DNA from: Augochlora pura
Taxonomy: Eukaryota; Arthropoda; Insecta; Hymenoptera; Halictidae
DNA: 64,000 nt
NCBI RefSeq assembly: GCF_028453695.1
Contig: NC_135779.1
Coordinates: 6,894,831 to 6,958,830 of the forward strand
Direction of reading: 5' to 3'
The notes under the pieces: generated by a model
Seen by the model: the letters and a program-made list of their open reading frames with translations, nothing else
Database searches by the model: none
Told to the model about the DNA's origin: nothing
Shown here: piece after piece, positions 24,764 to 37,369 of the stretch
Numbering within the stretch: the first letter of the stretch is position 1
Layout: each line of letters begins with the position of its first letter
Made by a program: the position numbers and the translations under genes

Positions 24764-25448
24764 CGAATGGAGAGAGAAGGAGAGGACGCTGGCGCGTGTT
24801 TTGCATGCTCGATCGCTCGTGCGCATCTCGCGAGGACCCCGATCCTACCGGCTCGCTCGATCCTCCCGGCCTATTCGAATTCTTTCCAGTTCTGGCTCTG
24901 CCCGCGAACCGACTCTCGGACGGCTCGTTTGATGGATCGATCGATCGCTCGGCTGCCGGAGTCGATCGTAAAACACCCCGGGTTCCGGGAGCGCCGAGGA
25001 AATCATACCTCTGTTAGTTGTTCCATGCACTTTTATCACGTTTCAGTCGCCTTTATCAAGTATATTTCGCCTTATTATTTAACTAAGTAATCTTAAATAA
25101 TAATTAATTGTCGTTTGTGATATTAACATGTTGCGGTCAGAGCTATTTTAACTCGACACAGAAGATATCTCAGGCCTCGTTGCGACTCATAAGGGCACGT
25201 TTCCATCGCGGCGCGTTGCGTAAAGGAAAACGGCTGGAATCTCCGTTAACGACTCTTTAAGAGTTCAAAGGGGTAATTAAGGTCTCCGTGGTAGCCTATA
25301 GTAGGGAAGGCACCGCGAACAATAGCGACAATTGGATAAATTGCTTCTCCGGCCGGGAGAGCACCTTGCGCAACGTCGCGTCTCGCGTCGTCTAAGCGCG
25401 CTTGGCCCGAAGGCCTTCGTTTTTCCGACGTTTCTCGAGGACTCGTCG

Positions 25449-25710
25449 TTAACCCTTTTACCACGACAGTGGCTCGAAGTACGTTTAAAGTACAAGGTTT
25501 TTAAAATAGAAAATTAATAAAATAAAAAATTAATAAAATACAAAATTATTAAAATCCAAAATTACTAAAACACAAAATTATTAAAATCGAAAATTATTAA
25601 AACAGAAAATTATAACTAATTGGACTAACATCACTTAGATGCCGCACACACGCGGCGCTCTTGCCCACTTGGTATGCTCGATATGTTTTCGCTCGGAGCG
25701 AAAGGGTTAA
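25449..25710. mobile_element. Candidate piggyBac-like miniature element, 254 bp, with an internal minisatellite
   Basis: TTAACCCTTTTACCACG on the left and CGAAAGGGTTAA on the right bracket 254 bp. The core contains a run of AAAATTATTAAAAT-type units (25500-25615). TTAA occurs at both ends and the shared terminus is CCCTTT. No transposase is present. Confidence 0.42.
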
Positions 25711-27007
25711 CGACAGAAAACCGCTGGAAAGTTGGAACAGCTGTGATCCCATAGGTTTCGCAAATCGCAGGCGAGAGATCGCTGGCTTCGATTACCGATT
25801 GCGACGGGATGCGGGGAGGGGGGGAGATCGCGAGGACGAGGCGAGGGTCCAGGTTGATCGAGAGTTACACGGCCGGCGGTGTTCTATTCGACGCGGGAAT
25901 ATTACTCAGGACGATATTGCCGATTAATTAAGGACACCCGAGATCGCTCCCGTTTCTACTAAGTGCGAAACAACGCGCGCCCGCTGGCCGGCTTAGGCGG
26001 CGTAGGGACATTCCGCCCGGTTTTAATCGGTCCCGATGGAAAATGAGCTGCTCGGGTTTCGCGGCGAACCCGTCCGTGTATCGCATTTAACGGTAATTAC
26101 GGTAATGGGTTAATAAATTGCCTGGATCCGCGTCGCGTCCGCTTTGCATCCGTCTTTCTCCCCCCCCCCTCTCTCTCGCTGTCTCTCTTTTTCTCTACAT
26201 CTCTGTCTTTTTTCTCTTTTAAAAAAATTAAAAAATTGTAAAGTTTATAATATCGATCAGAAAATATTTGTGACTATTTTTTAATACTATCTGCCCCATA
26301 ATATAATGTATATTAACCTTCTTGCGATAATTTTTCGCCGATCATTCTCTTTCGATGATCATCCCCTTTGATGAACAACCTCTTCGACGATCATCCGTTT
26401 CATCAACCACCCCTTTCATCCAGCAACCCCTTCGCTTCCATCAATCTTTCAAAAAGACTCCTTCCATCTTTCGCTATTTCCCTACGGCATCCTAACCTCC
26501 CTGATCGCGATTATTATCGCGGCGCGCAGGGCGCTCCTCGCGAAAAAGTACGGTTTTTCCCGGTCGTTTCGCGGCTTCAACGACGGCGTACAACGCAGCG
26601 CCGCGACCGCGAGACTTCTTCTCGCAATTTACCATTCTTCCTCTCTGCCGGGCCTCTACTCTTCCGCCTCTTCTTCGTCCTTAACCGCCCGTTTTTCTGA
26701 CGGGCCGCGCCGGGGCCACCGGTACCAACTGCGCCGTCGCTACCTTCTTCTTCCTGTTTCCTACACCGGGAACCCCCATCGCGCGCGCGCGCGCGATCTC
26801 TGCGGTTCATTTTTTCAATTCCACGCGGCAAAGAAGAACCGCAAAAACCGGCACCGGAGGCTTTGTACCGCGGCCAAGGCGTAATCTCTTTCGAAAACGT
26901 GCCAGAAACGCGGCGAGGGGTCGTTGTTTCGCCAACGGCTGCCATTTGTTAATTCCGGAAGAGTGGCGGCCATCTTTGATGGACGGATGGTTGGAGACGA
27001 ATGCATG

Positions 27008-27165
27008 GGAAATTTGAGAAAAATTTATGTAAGAAAAATCGACGAAAAACCAAAGAAAGACCTAAGAAAAATTTAAGAAAAATCGAAGAAAATATCTAAG
27101 AAAAATCCGAAAAAGGTCCAAGAGAAACCTAAAAAATTTCTAATAAAAATCTAAGAAAAATCTGT
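27008..27165 (+). repeat. AAGAAAAAT-type short repeat
   Basis: Units like CTAAGAAAAATCGAAGAAA recur irregularly in an AT-rich block. Confidence 0.75.
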
Positions 27166-27466
27166 ATTAATAAAAACACTAATTCAGCCACGAAAGCAAC
27201 AACAGCGCAAAATTCGTGCTAAGAGGTTGCTGTGCGCGCCATAAGAGCAACATGCAACGACTTCGGGAACGCAGTGGTGACTCGTGCCCCGGAAAGCGAC
27301 GGTGTCTTTCTCGGAAAGGACAATGGAAACGAACGGTGGCCGAGTGTCCAGTATCGGGCCACCGATAGTCCCGTTCCTCTGTGCACGACGTTTGTCTAGA
27401 GTTACCAAGCGGTCCGTGTGCCGCTTTTTCCATTTCGGCAACGTTACACCAGCTTTGTTCCACGGA

Positions 27467-27547
27467 CTCGTTATCGACGGCCACCCAACGCTGTCAGTCC
27501 GCAGGTGCTCCCACGTCCGCGGCGTCGGGTGACCAGATAACCAAAGA
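27467..27547 (-). ncRNA. About 80-nt hairpin whose 5' arm shares 13 nt with miR-9 (speculative)
   Basis: On the minus strand the 5' arm begins TCTTTGGTTATCTGG. Its first 13 nt, including the seed, equal those of the conserved animal miR-9 (TCTTTGGTTATCTAGC...). The arm continues TCACCCGAC and can pair with GTTGGGTGGCC and GATAACGAG on the other side, with two G-U pairs and a small bulge. The mature 3' half does not match miR-9, which is almost invariant in insects, so this is not the canonical gene. It may be a chance hairpin or a diverged paralogue. Confidence 0.15.
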
Positions 27548-27584
27548 CACTTCGAGAGGGTGTCGAGTTTTATCTGCCGGCTGA

Positions 27585-27760
27585 TTAACCCTTTGCTCCA
27601 TAACAACGAGTCAGACCCGCGATAAAGATTCCAAGGAAGATCTACTAAATTAAATTATTAATTTCTTGTAAATCGAAATCGAATTTTTCTATTATCAAAG
27701 TTAATATAAAGACAATAGAATAACTAAAAATTATCCAGTCCGATTAACCCTTTCCGTGGA
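27585..27760 (+). repeat. Two same-direction TTAACCCTTT ends
   Basis: TTAACCCTTTGCTCC starts at 27585 and TTAACCCTTTCCGTGG at 27744. After the first copy, the text CAACGAGTCAGACCCG...AAGATCTACTAAAT is closely matched after a related end at 29008 (AACGAGTCTGACTCG...CAAGATCTACTAAAT). The two loci are therefore copies of one dispersed element about 75 bp or longer. No opposite end was found nearby, so these are solo or truncated copies. Confidence 0.5.
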
Positions 27761-28606
27761 AGGCTCTCGCCTCGATGGCGAGTCCTCCATTATGTAAAGA
27801 TTGTTCTAAGCGTTAAATAAAAATTGTGCTCGATAAAACAGTGTTTTTAGGATCAAAAATTGTCGCTTCTATCATAAGTCATATACAAGACAAATAATAA
27901 TAAAATTCACTAATACCAAACAGATAAAATATAACACAAATACCTCACTCCTTATCGTCGCTCCACCATATCGATCGACCATAACAAAAGGATGAAAAGA
28001 CACCGCTCCGCACAAAACCAAACTCATAAAACAAGATCGACGAGACGTCGATCCGAGTCAATAATATCGAAACGCTTCCGATTAGATTCACCCTAAAAGA
28101 ACGCGAGACAAATAGAGACACGGCAGAATAATCGAACAAAGAATACCATAAACTCTGTGAATCCTCTGTTCGAGTGTAGTACTCGGCCTGTCGATCGAAA
28201 AATAGTCGAGAACGCAACGGTAAGGTTTTCTTTCGTTGGAAGTCGTTTCTGCGGCCGCGGCGCGAAGAAAAGCGCCCGGAATGCAGACGATTCTCCGCGG
28301 ATCGGGTTGTCCGCGACGTTGTTCAACACACCTGTAACCACGGCGGGGCGGGCGATGTGTATCCGCTCCGCGGTTTCCTCTGCCGCGGTTTTTACCGGGG
28401 GGAGCCGCCGTGAACGAGGAAAAAGGTATCGTTGAATTTTTCGTTCGCGGAGGACAGATACGCGGTTGTCGTCCGCGTTGCGTCGCTCGGAGCGTGAAAC
28501 CGGGGGGGAGAGAGGAGGGCAGAGAAAATCGGCGTGGTTCCGGTGCAACGACTCGCGGGGTTTGGTGAACTTTCGACGCGTTTCGCCGCGGTCTCGCGCT
28601 GACGGT

Positions 28607-28702
28607 GTTCGCGCACCTCGAGGTGTTCCTCGGCGTTTGTGAACCTTAGGTGCTCTTCAGTGTTCGTGCACCTTAGGTGCTCCTCTTCAGTGTTCGTGCA
28701 AC
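28607..28702 (+). repeat. About 30-bp minisatellite, three units
   Basis: GTGTTCGTGCACCTTAGGTG and CTCTTCA units recur three times with small changes. Confidence 0.8.
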
Positions 28703-28908
28703 AGGGAACGGGGCACGCCGCGGCGCGCCGGGAAAAAGGGAGCCGGGGGACGAGCGAACGGAATCGTAAAACCTCGCGGAACATTCCCGGGCGAGGCCGG
28801 CGTTCGCGTGCCGGCCGCACGCGAAACCTTGAAAACGCCTCGCGGGTCCGCAAAAATTCCGTTTACGCTCGCCACTTGGCCCCAGATAAGCAGCCACGGG
28901 ATTTCCTT

Positions 28909-29160
28909 AACCCCTTCCACTGTTACGTCTCTCGAAACCCACGTTGATTATTTCCTAATTATTTCCTTAATTCTACGAGATGATTCCAGTGTCCCAATCA
29001 AAGGATTAACCCCGTTTACTATAATAACGAGTCTGACTCGTGATACAGATTTCATACAAGATCTACTAAATATTAAAATTCTAATCCCTTGTTATTAATA
29101 TTTAACCCCTTGCACTCGAAGCCATTTTTAACTGTAATTCTAAAATAATTTATATAATAA
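28909..29160 (+). repeat. Cluster of three TTAACCCC ends of the same dispersed family
   Basis: TTAACCCCTTCCACTG (28909), TTAACCCCGTTTAC (29008) and TTAACCCCTTGCACTCG (29103) all point the same way. The third continues through AAGCC...TTCTAAAATAAT, which is matched after TTAACCTTTGCACTCGG at 42706. This supports homologous copies rather than chance motifs. Confidence 0.48.
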
Positions 29161-29290
29161 TAATAATATATAAATTCTGAAATAAGTTATAAAATACTTT
29201 TAATAATATATAAATTCTAAAATAATTTATAAAATACTTTTAATAATATATAAATTCTAAAATAATTTATAAAATACTTTTAATAATTTT
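29161..29290 (+). repeat. 40-bp AT-rich tandem repeat, about 3.2 copies
   Basis: TAATAATATATAAATTCT plus AAAATAATTTATAAAATACT repeats with two substitutions in the first copy. Confidence 0.93.
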
Positions 29291-29383
29291 TGAAGTCTAA
29301 TTTTTCATAGTATAAAAATTATATTGAAACGTGCTGTAACAATTTTCGAGAGAATTTTCTCGTTACACGATGCGAATGCGTTA

Positions 29384-29505
29384 AGATCGATGGAGACGAG
29401 GACTTTTAGATTGATGGAAACGGGGACTTTAAGATCGATGGAAACGAGGACTTTAAGATCGATGGAAACGAGGACTTTAAGATCGATAGAAACGAGGCTT
29501 TAATC
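29384..29505 (+). repeat. 24-bp tandem repeat, five copies
   Basis: AAGATCGATGGAAACGAGGA followed by CTTT repeats five times with few changes. Confidence 0.93.
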
Positions 29506-29661
29506 GAGAGCGCCGGATCGTTCCCGTGAAGTTTGCGTTGCGCCGTTCGCGGCTCGTCCGGTGTGTGCCTTTCGGCCGTTCATCCCCGGACATTATGATT
29601 ACGCCACGATACGAGGAGCGGGCGCATTAAATAGAAATAAAATAAATCCGAGAGCCGGGAG

Positions 29662-29664
<3 letters not shown>

Positions 29665-29698
<34 letters not shown>
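29665..29698 (+). repeat. (CT)n microsatellite
   Basis: An uninterrupted CT tract of about 34 nt. Confidence 0.95.
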
Positions 29699-29702
<4 letters not shown>

Positions 29703-31424
29703 CCAGTATAAACGAAAGAATCCCCGCGGGCTTCTGCATATTACACACAGCGAGGCTGCGGCCAGCCAGGCAGAAAACGCACGCCAGGACGAGGAGGAGC
29801 CGGTCGCCGCTCTGATCTCTCGAATTCCCTCGTAAAACGCGTCCGCGAGCCGCTGCTGTAAGTTCATTCTTAAATCGACGCGGCTGCGGTTTTAAACGAT
29901 TTTTTAACCGGGAAATTTTACCGTGAAACGCGGCGTTTTGATCGCTTTTCGCGCCCGAGTTGTCGATATTATGATGTTTTATAGATTTGGGAGAGTTAGG
30001 TGACGTGAAGGGTGTGTGTGTTGATTTTTGTGAAATCTTGTGTGGGGTTTACCTAGATTTATTGAGTAATTTAAGGGGATTTATCGAGTCGGGAAATCTG
30101 CTTGAAAATTAGAAATTATGCGATGGCAGAAATTAGGAAATCGTGGATTCAGTGTGATTCTATAAATTAATTACAGCCGTCTCGCAAAATTGCTATGATC
30201 GAAGAATAAAATTGGTATAACACCTAGTTTGATTTTATAATTTAATTACAACCACCTCGCAGGTGGATCGTCGCGTTAATTTGGGAATTCCTTGCTGGAA
30301 TACGGATTGTCGTCATCGCCCGTAGATCGATGACTTGAGGCAGTTGTAACGGGTCGATGCACCGCGAGATTAACGCACAAACAATCTCTCTCTCTCCTGT
30401 GGCTGCATTGAATATCTCTCTCTCTCTTTTTCTTTCACTCTCTCTTTCTGTGTCTTTATCCCTTCACGGACAGCAGGTACACAGGTTCCAGCGATGTACC
30501 GAGAGATAGAGAGCGCGAGAGAAAGAGAGAGAAAGAGAGAGAGAAGGAGAGAGAGAGAGATAGCAGTAAAGACAAAACACGTGTTTCGCCAAAACGCGGA
30601 CCAGCGCAAGACTAACTCCTTATCTCCGGACTTCCTTTCGGGTTTCGTTTATCGTTTCGACGCTAATGGACCGTGGTCGCGGGGGACGCGCCCGGTACCT
30701 GGATCTTTTAATTCGGTTGTTGTACCTGTACGAGCCCGAGAAAAATCGACTTTCTTCGCTCCGATGATATTTCACAATTTTAAGAAATCTGATAGTCAGA
30801 GAAGAGGGGGGTAGAAGATTTTAATTCTTTTTACTGTTTGCAAATGCAGTATAAACCATTTCTATATAGATATTATTATATTGTTGAATTGTTAAACTAT
30901 TTATTTATTTATTTCGTGTTATAAAGCGCCCGCGAAACCGATGGATTTTTAATTAATCTCGGGCATTTATTGTAAGTTTGGGGGAACACGATTTAAAAAT
31001 AATAATAAATAATAAATCTAGTACAAGTGTAAATAATAATAATTCTATTCTATTTAATAGAATTTAATTCTAATAATCCCATCCTTCGTCGTCAAACTAA
31101 TAATTCCATTTAATGTCACGTTAAGAAAAATAGAATTTAAATTCAACCTAATATAATCAATTTAATCTATTGATTTCAATCTAATACACATAGCCCTGCA
31201 AGAATATTTCCTTTCGAGTCAAAAAAACTCCACCACCACCCCACTTGCGGCTCTGTTATATTATTAAAATAACAAAGTTAAAACTGCAAATGCAGCTTTC
31301 GTTGTAAAAATTAAGAAAAGACGTCGCCGAACATAAACAACAATCGACTCGCCGGTCGCAACGCGAAATTCGCAGCGCGCGTTGCATCTACCTGCGCGCG
31401 GACGTGCGGAAGCGTGATCAGAAG

Positions 31425-31746
31425 GTGTGAGCGTGTGTGTGTGTGCGCGCGTTCCTATGCACGCGTATGCGTGCGCGTTTAACAGCGAGGAGGGGTACTG
31501 ACCGCGCATTCCACGAGGGAGGTGACCGCCTCGCTTCTCATCTGTAAGAACCTTCTCTACCAGCTCCGCCTTGAGCCTGAACTCACGGCCCGAACTCGAA
31601 GACGCTCGCGCGCGCGCGAGAGCGAGCGAGCGAGCGAGCAATGCAGCGGAAAAACGTCGAAAAAAGTCCGTGAGATCGTTGGCGAATTATCGCGGCATTG
31701 TTGCTCCATTAGACGCGACGAAGCACAAACAGAAGAGCACCATGAA

Positions 31747-31778
<32 letters not shown>
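31425..31778 (+). repeat. (GT)n tracts, one compound with (GA)n
   Basis: GT repeats at about 31432-31445 and 31747-31763. The second runs straight into GAGAGAGAGA to 31778. Between them are CGCGCGCG and GAGCGAGCGAGC tracts at about 31605-31640. Confidence 0.9.
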
Positions 31779-32179
31779 CGTCGACGCGGTTAACGACGGT
31801 GTCCGGGGTGGATCGCGCGCGGCTATTTCTGTAGGGGACGCCGTTTATCGTCGCATTATCTGCCGGCGATTCGCAACATATTTCGAGTGTGCGCTCGCCT
31901 CGCTCGGCTTTTTTCACGGCGGCGCGATACGCGCGCGGAGAACGGCCGGACGTTCGCTCACGCAATCGGGTTCACAGCCGTATCATTACACCGGGACCTA
32001 ACGTTTAGTTGTTTTTCGCGAGCCGCTGCTCTTAATCGTATAATCAAGTTTTTGCCCGCTTCCCGACTCGCCGGCTGGAAGTATACTCTCACGCGAACCG
32101 CGCGCAGAAATTAATTTTCCCGCGAGCGGTGGACGAGAGCTCGCCGGACGCGCGTTTCATCGATTTGAGACATCGAGCG

Positions 32180-32600
32180 TGGACGAGAAAGGCGGCGAGA
32201 ATTCGGCGGCGGATCGACGGCGGAATTGCGGCGAATCGGTGGACGATCGACGGCGAAGTTGCGCCGAATCGGTGGATAATTGATGGCAAAACTGTGGCGA
32301 ATTTGCTGCGAATCTACGGCGACTCTGCGGCGAATCCGAGGGGAGCCTGCGGCAAGTTTGCGGCGAATATGTGGCGAGTCTACGGCGACTCTGCGTTGAA
32401 TTTGCGGCGAATCTGCGGCGAATCTTAGGGGAGCCTGCGTAGATTCTGCGGCGAAACTACGCGTATCTGCGTCCAATCTGCGGCGAATCCACGCGAATCT
32501 GCGATCAATTTGCGGCGAATTGACGCGAATCTGCGGCGAATCTACGGCGAACCTGCGACGAAATAACATCGATTCCACATCGAATCTACATCGACTCTGC
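32180..32600 (+). repeat. GC-rich minisatellite (AATCTGCGGCG type)
   Basis: Units of about 12-15 bp (GCGGCGAATCTGCGGCGAAT, GAATCTACGGCG) fill about 420 bp and keep one minus-strand frame open for 155 codons with R-F-A-A-D-S-P-Q-I repeats. The absence of splice or start context favours repeat over gene. Confidence 0.85.
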
Positions 32601-33682
32601 GACTCGTCGCCTTCAAATCCATATCGGCGATAGAGCCGCGGCGCTCGAAGGACGCAGGAGACAGCGATAGGAAACGGCTTGGGTTAATGTAATCGGGGAA
32701 CCCGCGATCGATCTCGAGAATTCTATTAAATACAATTACCGGTCCGCCGTGGGCTTATTACGTTAACCGTAAGGCGTCTGGTGGCATCATCGATCTAACT
32801 GCATACACACAGGCGGCCGGAGCGGAGCGGAGCCGAGCTGAGGGGGCCCGCGCACAAAGGCTCGAGAAAGAGAGAGAGAGATCTTCTCGGCAGCCACCGC
32901 ACCGTGCGGGGCAGTTGTGGCCGTCGTCGATCGATAATTCAGTCCAACTAATTGCCAGGCTACGATTGCCGTGAACACACTATTACGATCCTGTCGACGC
33001 TAGCGGAGAACGCTATACCGGGGCTCGCGGGACACGATTCGAACGGCAATATCACCGTGCTCGAACACAAGCTCTACAAGCACCGCGGCGTGCTAACGTA
33101 AAATGAGCAAACGAACGACATGGTCCACCCACGTTCTAACCTACATACACCACCTCTTTCTTACCTCCTCTCTTGTCCTCCTCCCTTTTCTCTCTTTATC
33201 TCTCTCTCCCTCTCTCTCTCTATCTTTTCTCTCTTTCTCTTTCTGTCTCGGCTGTTCACGAGGCAGCATGTAACCGTTCCTAGGTACACCCTGCGAGCCT
33301 TATCGCGACCAAGATTCCTATCGCGCCCATGGAGTTTCCTCGTTTTTTAACCGGCGACAGTGATCGAAACGCCCGTGTCCCGTTCGAGCCGTGGAATTTT
33401 GCGTTTCTTCCTGTACCTAAAGGAATTCGCTACTTTGCTTTCTACCGGATCGAAGTTCTATCGATGCTTGGAATTGGAATATTTGTACGCCATAAATAGA
33501 CACCGGATATCGCGCGTCTATCGTAAAAATTGTTAGATGTTTGAGACAATATGGAGAACGAGGGGATTTTAGAGTAGAATTGAACAGTAATGTGTTTTTT
33601 CTGTTCTTTGCCTTTTTATATTTTTATACGATTTTTCGGTTTTTCTATTCTATTTCTGTTTCATTTTACTTCGTTGGTTTTG

Positions 33683-34050
33683 TTTCATTTGTTTTACTTA
33701 TTTTACTTTTTTTGTCCTGTAGGGAAATTTTGATAAACCTTTAGGTTAGGTTCCCGTGGATATTTTTCAAGAAAATGTAAGCTTAAATTAAAGCTAGAAG
33801 TGTCTACTTTTCAAAGATATATGATAAATTAAAAAAGGTTCGTAGAGATCATTTCTTTAATTCGAGGGACCCAAGTCTGCCCCCAAGACGGTGACCTCAT
33901 CCTTTACGAAAATTTCGCTAAATTTTTAGGTTATGTTTCCGTCAATCTTTTTCAACGCAACTTAGCTTAAATTAAAGCTAAAAAGCATCTACTTTCCAAC
34001 ACCAAACAATAAATAAAAAAAAATTATCTGTCAACTCAAATAAAATTAAT
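33683..34050 (+). repeat. Two adjacent copies of an AT-rich dispersed repeat with core AGCTTAAATTAAAGCT
   Basis: Copy 1 (about 33683-33875) and copy 2 (about 33893-34050) share, in order, CCTGTAGGGAAATTT or CCTTTACGAAAATTT, TTTTTAGGTTA, TTTTTCAA, the palindromic core AGCTTAAATTAAAGCT, and TCTACTTTTC or TCTACTTTCC. No protein frame runs through them. They are copies of one interspersed family, of unknown class. Confidence 0.6.
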
Positions 34051-34907
34051 AATCTCCGTGCCCACCTTCGAATTTTCTGCGCAGCCATACGATAATATTT
34101 TCGCTTCTTCAAAAAGCAGTCTTAAAATAATCGAAGGTCCTTTCGGACACTATTACAGCACACCGGTGGAACCGTCGCACAGCAAACATTTGCTCGCGGG
34201 ATTTTCGCGCGTTTGCCGAGGCGACAGGCGCAAACAAGGCACGGGGAATCGTAGAGAGGCGGTTTAAAAATCGTCGTCGTCGTCGTCGTCGTCGACCGTA
34301 CCGGTGTGTACACCGGCCGGTGGCAGCCGTGCGCGCTCCACGGTTTTGTTTTCCCCTTCGGATCTCTCCATCGCAATTCACCGGGTGTTCCGCTAGCCGA
34401 GCACATTGTGTGGGCGATCTCGCGGGCTCGCGCGCGAGAGCAGCCGAGCCTGGGCCTTTCTTTTTCTCTCCTTTTTTCTTTTCCCCACGGATTGGCCCCT
34501 GCTTATTGTCAGGGTTGAACCTGCCCGCCTGGAAAAATCAAGGGCACGCTCCGTCGTAAATTTGTCGCCGCGCTGCTTGAGAATTTCGCGTGGCCTCGCC
34601 CCCTACGATCTCCCGCGTTCTATACTGTATCGGTTTAGAAATTATGTTCCCGACTGCTTTTTATGGGTAAAATCGGGAGAACGGAGTTTTTGGTAGTTAT
34701 GGAGAATTAGTTAGGATTATTAGGATTATCTACAATTATTTAGGATTATTTAGTTGGCGCAATTTAGATCAATCTGAGTATTAAAAGAAATTAAGGAAAA
34801 TTTGTTTAACCCCCGTACACGATTCAATAAATAACGCTGTTAATTATTTCTATTAAATCGAAACACAATTTGAAACCTCTGTCATCAATTTTACCTAGTT
34901 CATTAAT

Positions 34908-35101
34908 TTTATTTCATCTCTTTTACTTATTTTATTTTACTCATCCTGTAGGGAAATTTCGATAAATTTTCAGGTTAGGTTCCCGTGAATATTTTTCAAT
35001 AAAATATAGCTGAAATTAAAGCTGAAAGTGTCTACTTTTCAACAATATATAATAAATTAAAAAAGAATTGTAGAGATCATTTCTACAAATCGAGGAATCC
35101 A
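34908..35101 (+). repeat. Third copy of the AGCTTAAATTAAAGCT-type dispersed repeat
   Basis: This copy aligns over nearly 190 bp with the one at 33.68 kb. Both share TCCTGTAGGGAAATTT, CAGGTTAGGTTCCCGTG or TAGGTTAGGTTCCCGTG, ATATTTTTCAA, GCTGAAATTAAAGCTGAAAG or the equivalent, TGTCTACTTTTCAA, and GTAGAGATCATTTCT. It is the best-preserved pair in the window. Confidence 0.62.
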
Positions 35102-35523
35102 ACCCTTCCGTTCTGTCGTCAAAATCTGGGAATTTAGAAGCAAGCGAAGAGAATCGAGAAATAAAAATCATTTCGTGACATCAATGACAGTATTAAGAAC
35201 GTAGTAATTATTAAGTAAATAGAAACCAACATAGTTATGAAAGATATCATGTAGTGCAAAGGGTTAAGAGAAGAGTTTCCAGGCTCGCAGAGCCTCGCTG
35301 ACGAAACTTCGATCGCCGACTGCTCTATTTCCATCGTGAAACCACGGGGACACGTCTTGTCCTTGTACCACAGAATGATGAGGGTAATGCGATGAATGGC
35401 GGTCAATTTCCTGTCATTTTCGTCGCGGACCCGCGGCGCGGCGAGGGCTGCGGGGTTGGACGCGTTTACACGCGTTTTGCATTCGTGAAGAGAAGATGCG
35501 GGTTAGCGTGTCTCGGAAACAAG

Positions 35524-35528
<5 letters not shown>

Positions 35529-35572
<44 letters not shown>
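35529..35572 (+). repeat. (CT)n microsatellite
   Basis: An uninterrupted CT tract of about 44 nt. Confidence 0.96.
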
Positions 35573-35576
<4 letters not shown>

Positions 35577-36004
35577 CTCTCTCGCCTCGACACGAACATT
35601 ACATTGTAAGGCCGTCGAGACGTTTAACGAGCGCCGTTACGAACGAACGAAAGAACGAAAAAGGGGCCACCACCCTCCGATTAGTCGTCGATACCATTAT
35701 ACGCGCCGGGGCTCGTCATTACCTCGGACGTCTTTATGCGTCGATCACGCACAGAGCGTTAAAAGGACGCGCGGAGCGGACCGGTGATGGTGGCGGCGTT
35801 GAGCCCCGGGGCGGCTGCCGCTGCGACCCGACACACCGTGTTCCCGTTGCTCTTCTCTCGGGGCGCTTTTGCTTTGCCACGAAAGACGTGATTTTATCCG
35901 ACTGCCTGTTATTCGGTCCCTTTTCGGAACGCGAGGTGCGGTTAATGTCGGTCGGGACCGCTCGGCGAGAAAGAGATAATCGCCGCGGCGAGCGAACACG
36001 CGCA

Positions 36005-36660
36005 AGAAATGGACGAGAAATGTCGGAGGAATATCCAGGGATGATTTGAGGAACGTCGGAGATGAATTTGAGGAATGTCCAAAGGAAGCGTGTGGGGGAA
36101 GACTAAGAAACTTTTGCGGAATATCCGAGGAATATTTATGGAATATCTAAGGAAACTTTGAGGAGAAACCAAGGAATTTTTAACAAAGCTTCGGGTAACA
36201 GCCAAGAAATGTTTGTAGAGCGTCTAAGGAATATGTAAGGAACATTCAAGGAACATTTAAGGAACATCCAAAGAACATTTAGAACATCCAGAGAATATCT
36301 AAAAAAAGATCCGACCATCATCCAAAAATCCTCCAATACACATAAAAATACAAGAAAATTCCGTAAAACATCCAAAGTATACTTAAGTTCCATCCAACGA
36401 ACATCCAAAAGTTCTCCGAATATCATCAAAAAAACCTCCAATGAACATCCAATAAATCTCCAAAACACATCCAAAGAATACTGAAATTCCACCCAAAAAA
36501 AAAACATCCAAAAAACCTCCAATTAATATCCAAGAGACCTCCAAAAACCATCCAAAGAACACTGAACTTCCATCCAAAAAACGTCCAATTAACATTCAAG
36601 AAACCTCCAAAAACCATCCAAAGAACAGTGAACTTCCATCCAAAGATCCTCCAAATCGCG
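36005..36660 (+). repeat. 650-bp degenerate minisatellite (GGAACATCCAAAGAA type)
   Basis: Units drift from AGGAATATCCGAGGAATATT on the left to CATCCAAAGAACACTGAACT on the right. The rightmost part (36480-36650) has a clear period of about 70-80 bp. Minus-strand open frames of 70-128 codons rich in W, F and G reflect the repeat only. Confidence 0.87.
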
Positions 36661-37369
36661 TCGCACCCCCTATTTCCCTCCCCTAACAATTATCACCAGC
36701 ACACCTCAGTCTCCGTCTCTAGGACCAAATAAAAACTGACTCTTTTCCCGGGAACCATGGAAATCCGAGCTACCCGTCGTTTTCTCCTCGTATACGGGCG
36801 TCCCTCGGAAGATATACCGTCCGTACAGTCCCCCGAGGTTCCAGAAAGCCGACGACGATCCCTAATTGGGACGAAAAACAATGCGATGCCACATCCGAGA
36901 GAGAGCCGCGGCGAAGAAGGTGTTCGGAGGGGGTGAGGGGGGATCCGAGCCGTGCAACAAAACCGATCGTCGTTGTGTCCCGGCAGTTTCGCGGTTGCGC
37001 AACGACTTTCGCAGCGAGACGAAAGGTTCAATTACCGGGGCGGCGGGGGCCGCGGTGATAATTCGACGAGGGGGAGGAAGGAGAGGAGAGGAGAGGAGAG
37101 AGGGAGAGGGCAAGATATCGGGGAAACGAGCGAATTCCGCGGGACGGCGACGCGTTACACCTGTGCTAGCCACTTTCGACGAGCGGCGACGGCAACGAGC
37201 GCTGCGATTCCGTACCACCTGCGAGAGCGGGCACCTTTCACAGACACTCGAAGAGACGAGCAACGCGCGCGCGCGGGCGGGGAGAGGCCGCTCGGAGAGA
37301 CCCGGCTCTCTGGCCCGTAATAAACTTTCTCTACCCGGGAGTCGCGGCTCGGCTGTTCGCCTTCTGCGT

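Larger units (their letters stand above)
29700..35525. other. Non-coding block with dispersed repeats
   Basis: It holds the AGCTTAAATTAAAGCT family, GT/GA tracts and the 32.2-kb minisatellite. No exon is supported. Confidence 0.45.

Noticed and set aside
27179..27606. Minus frames of 101 and 140 codons (WNKAGVTLPKWKKRHTDRL...)
   Set aside because: Two minus frames and two plus frames are open together and no family is recognised.
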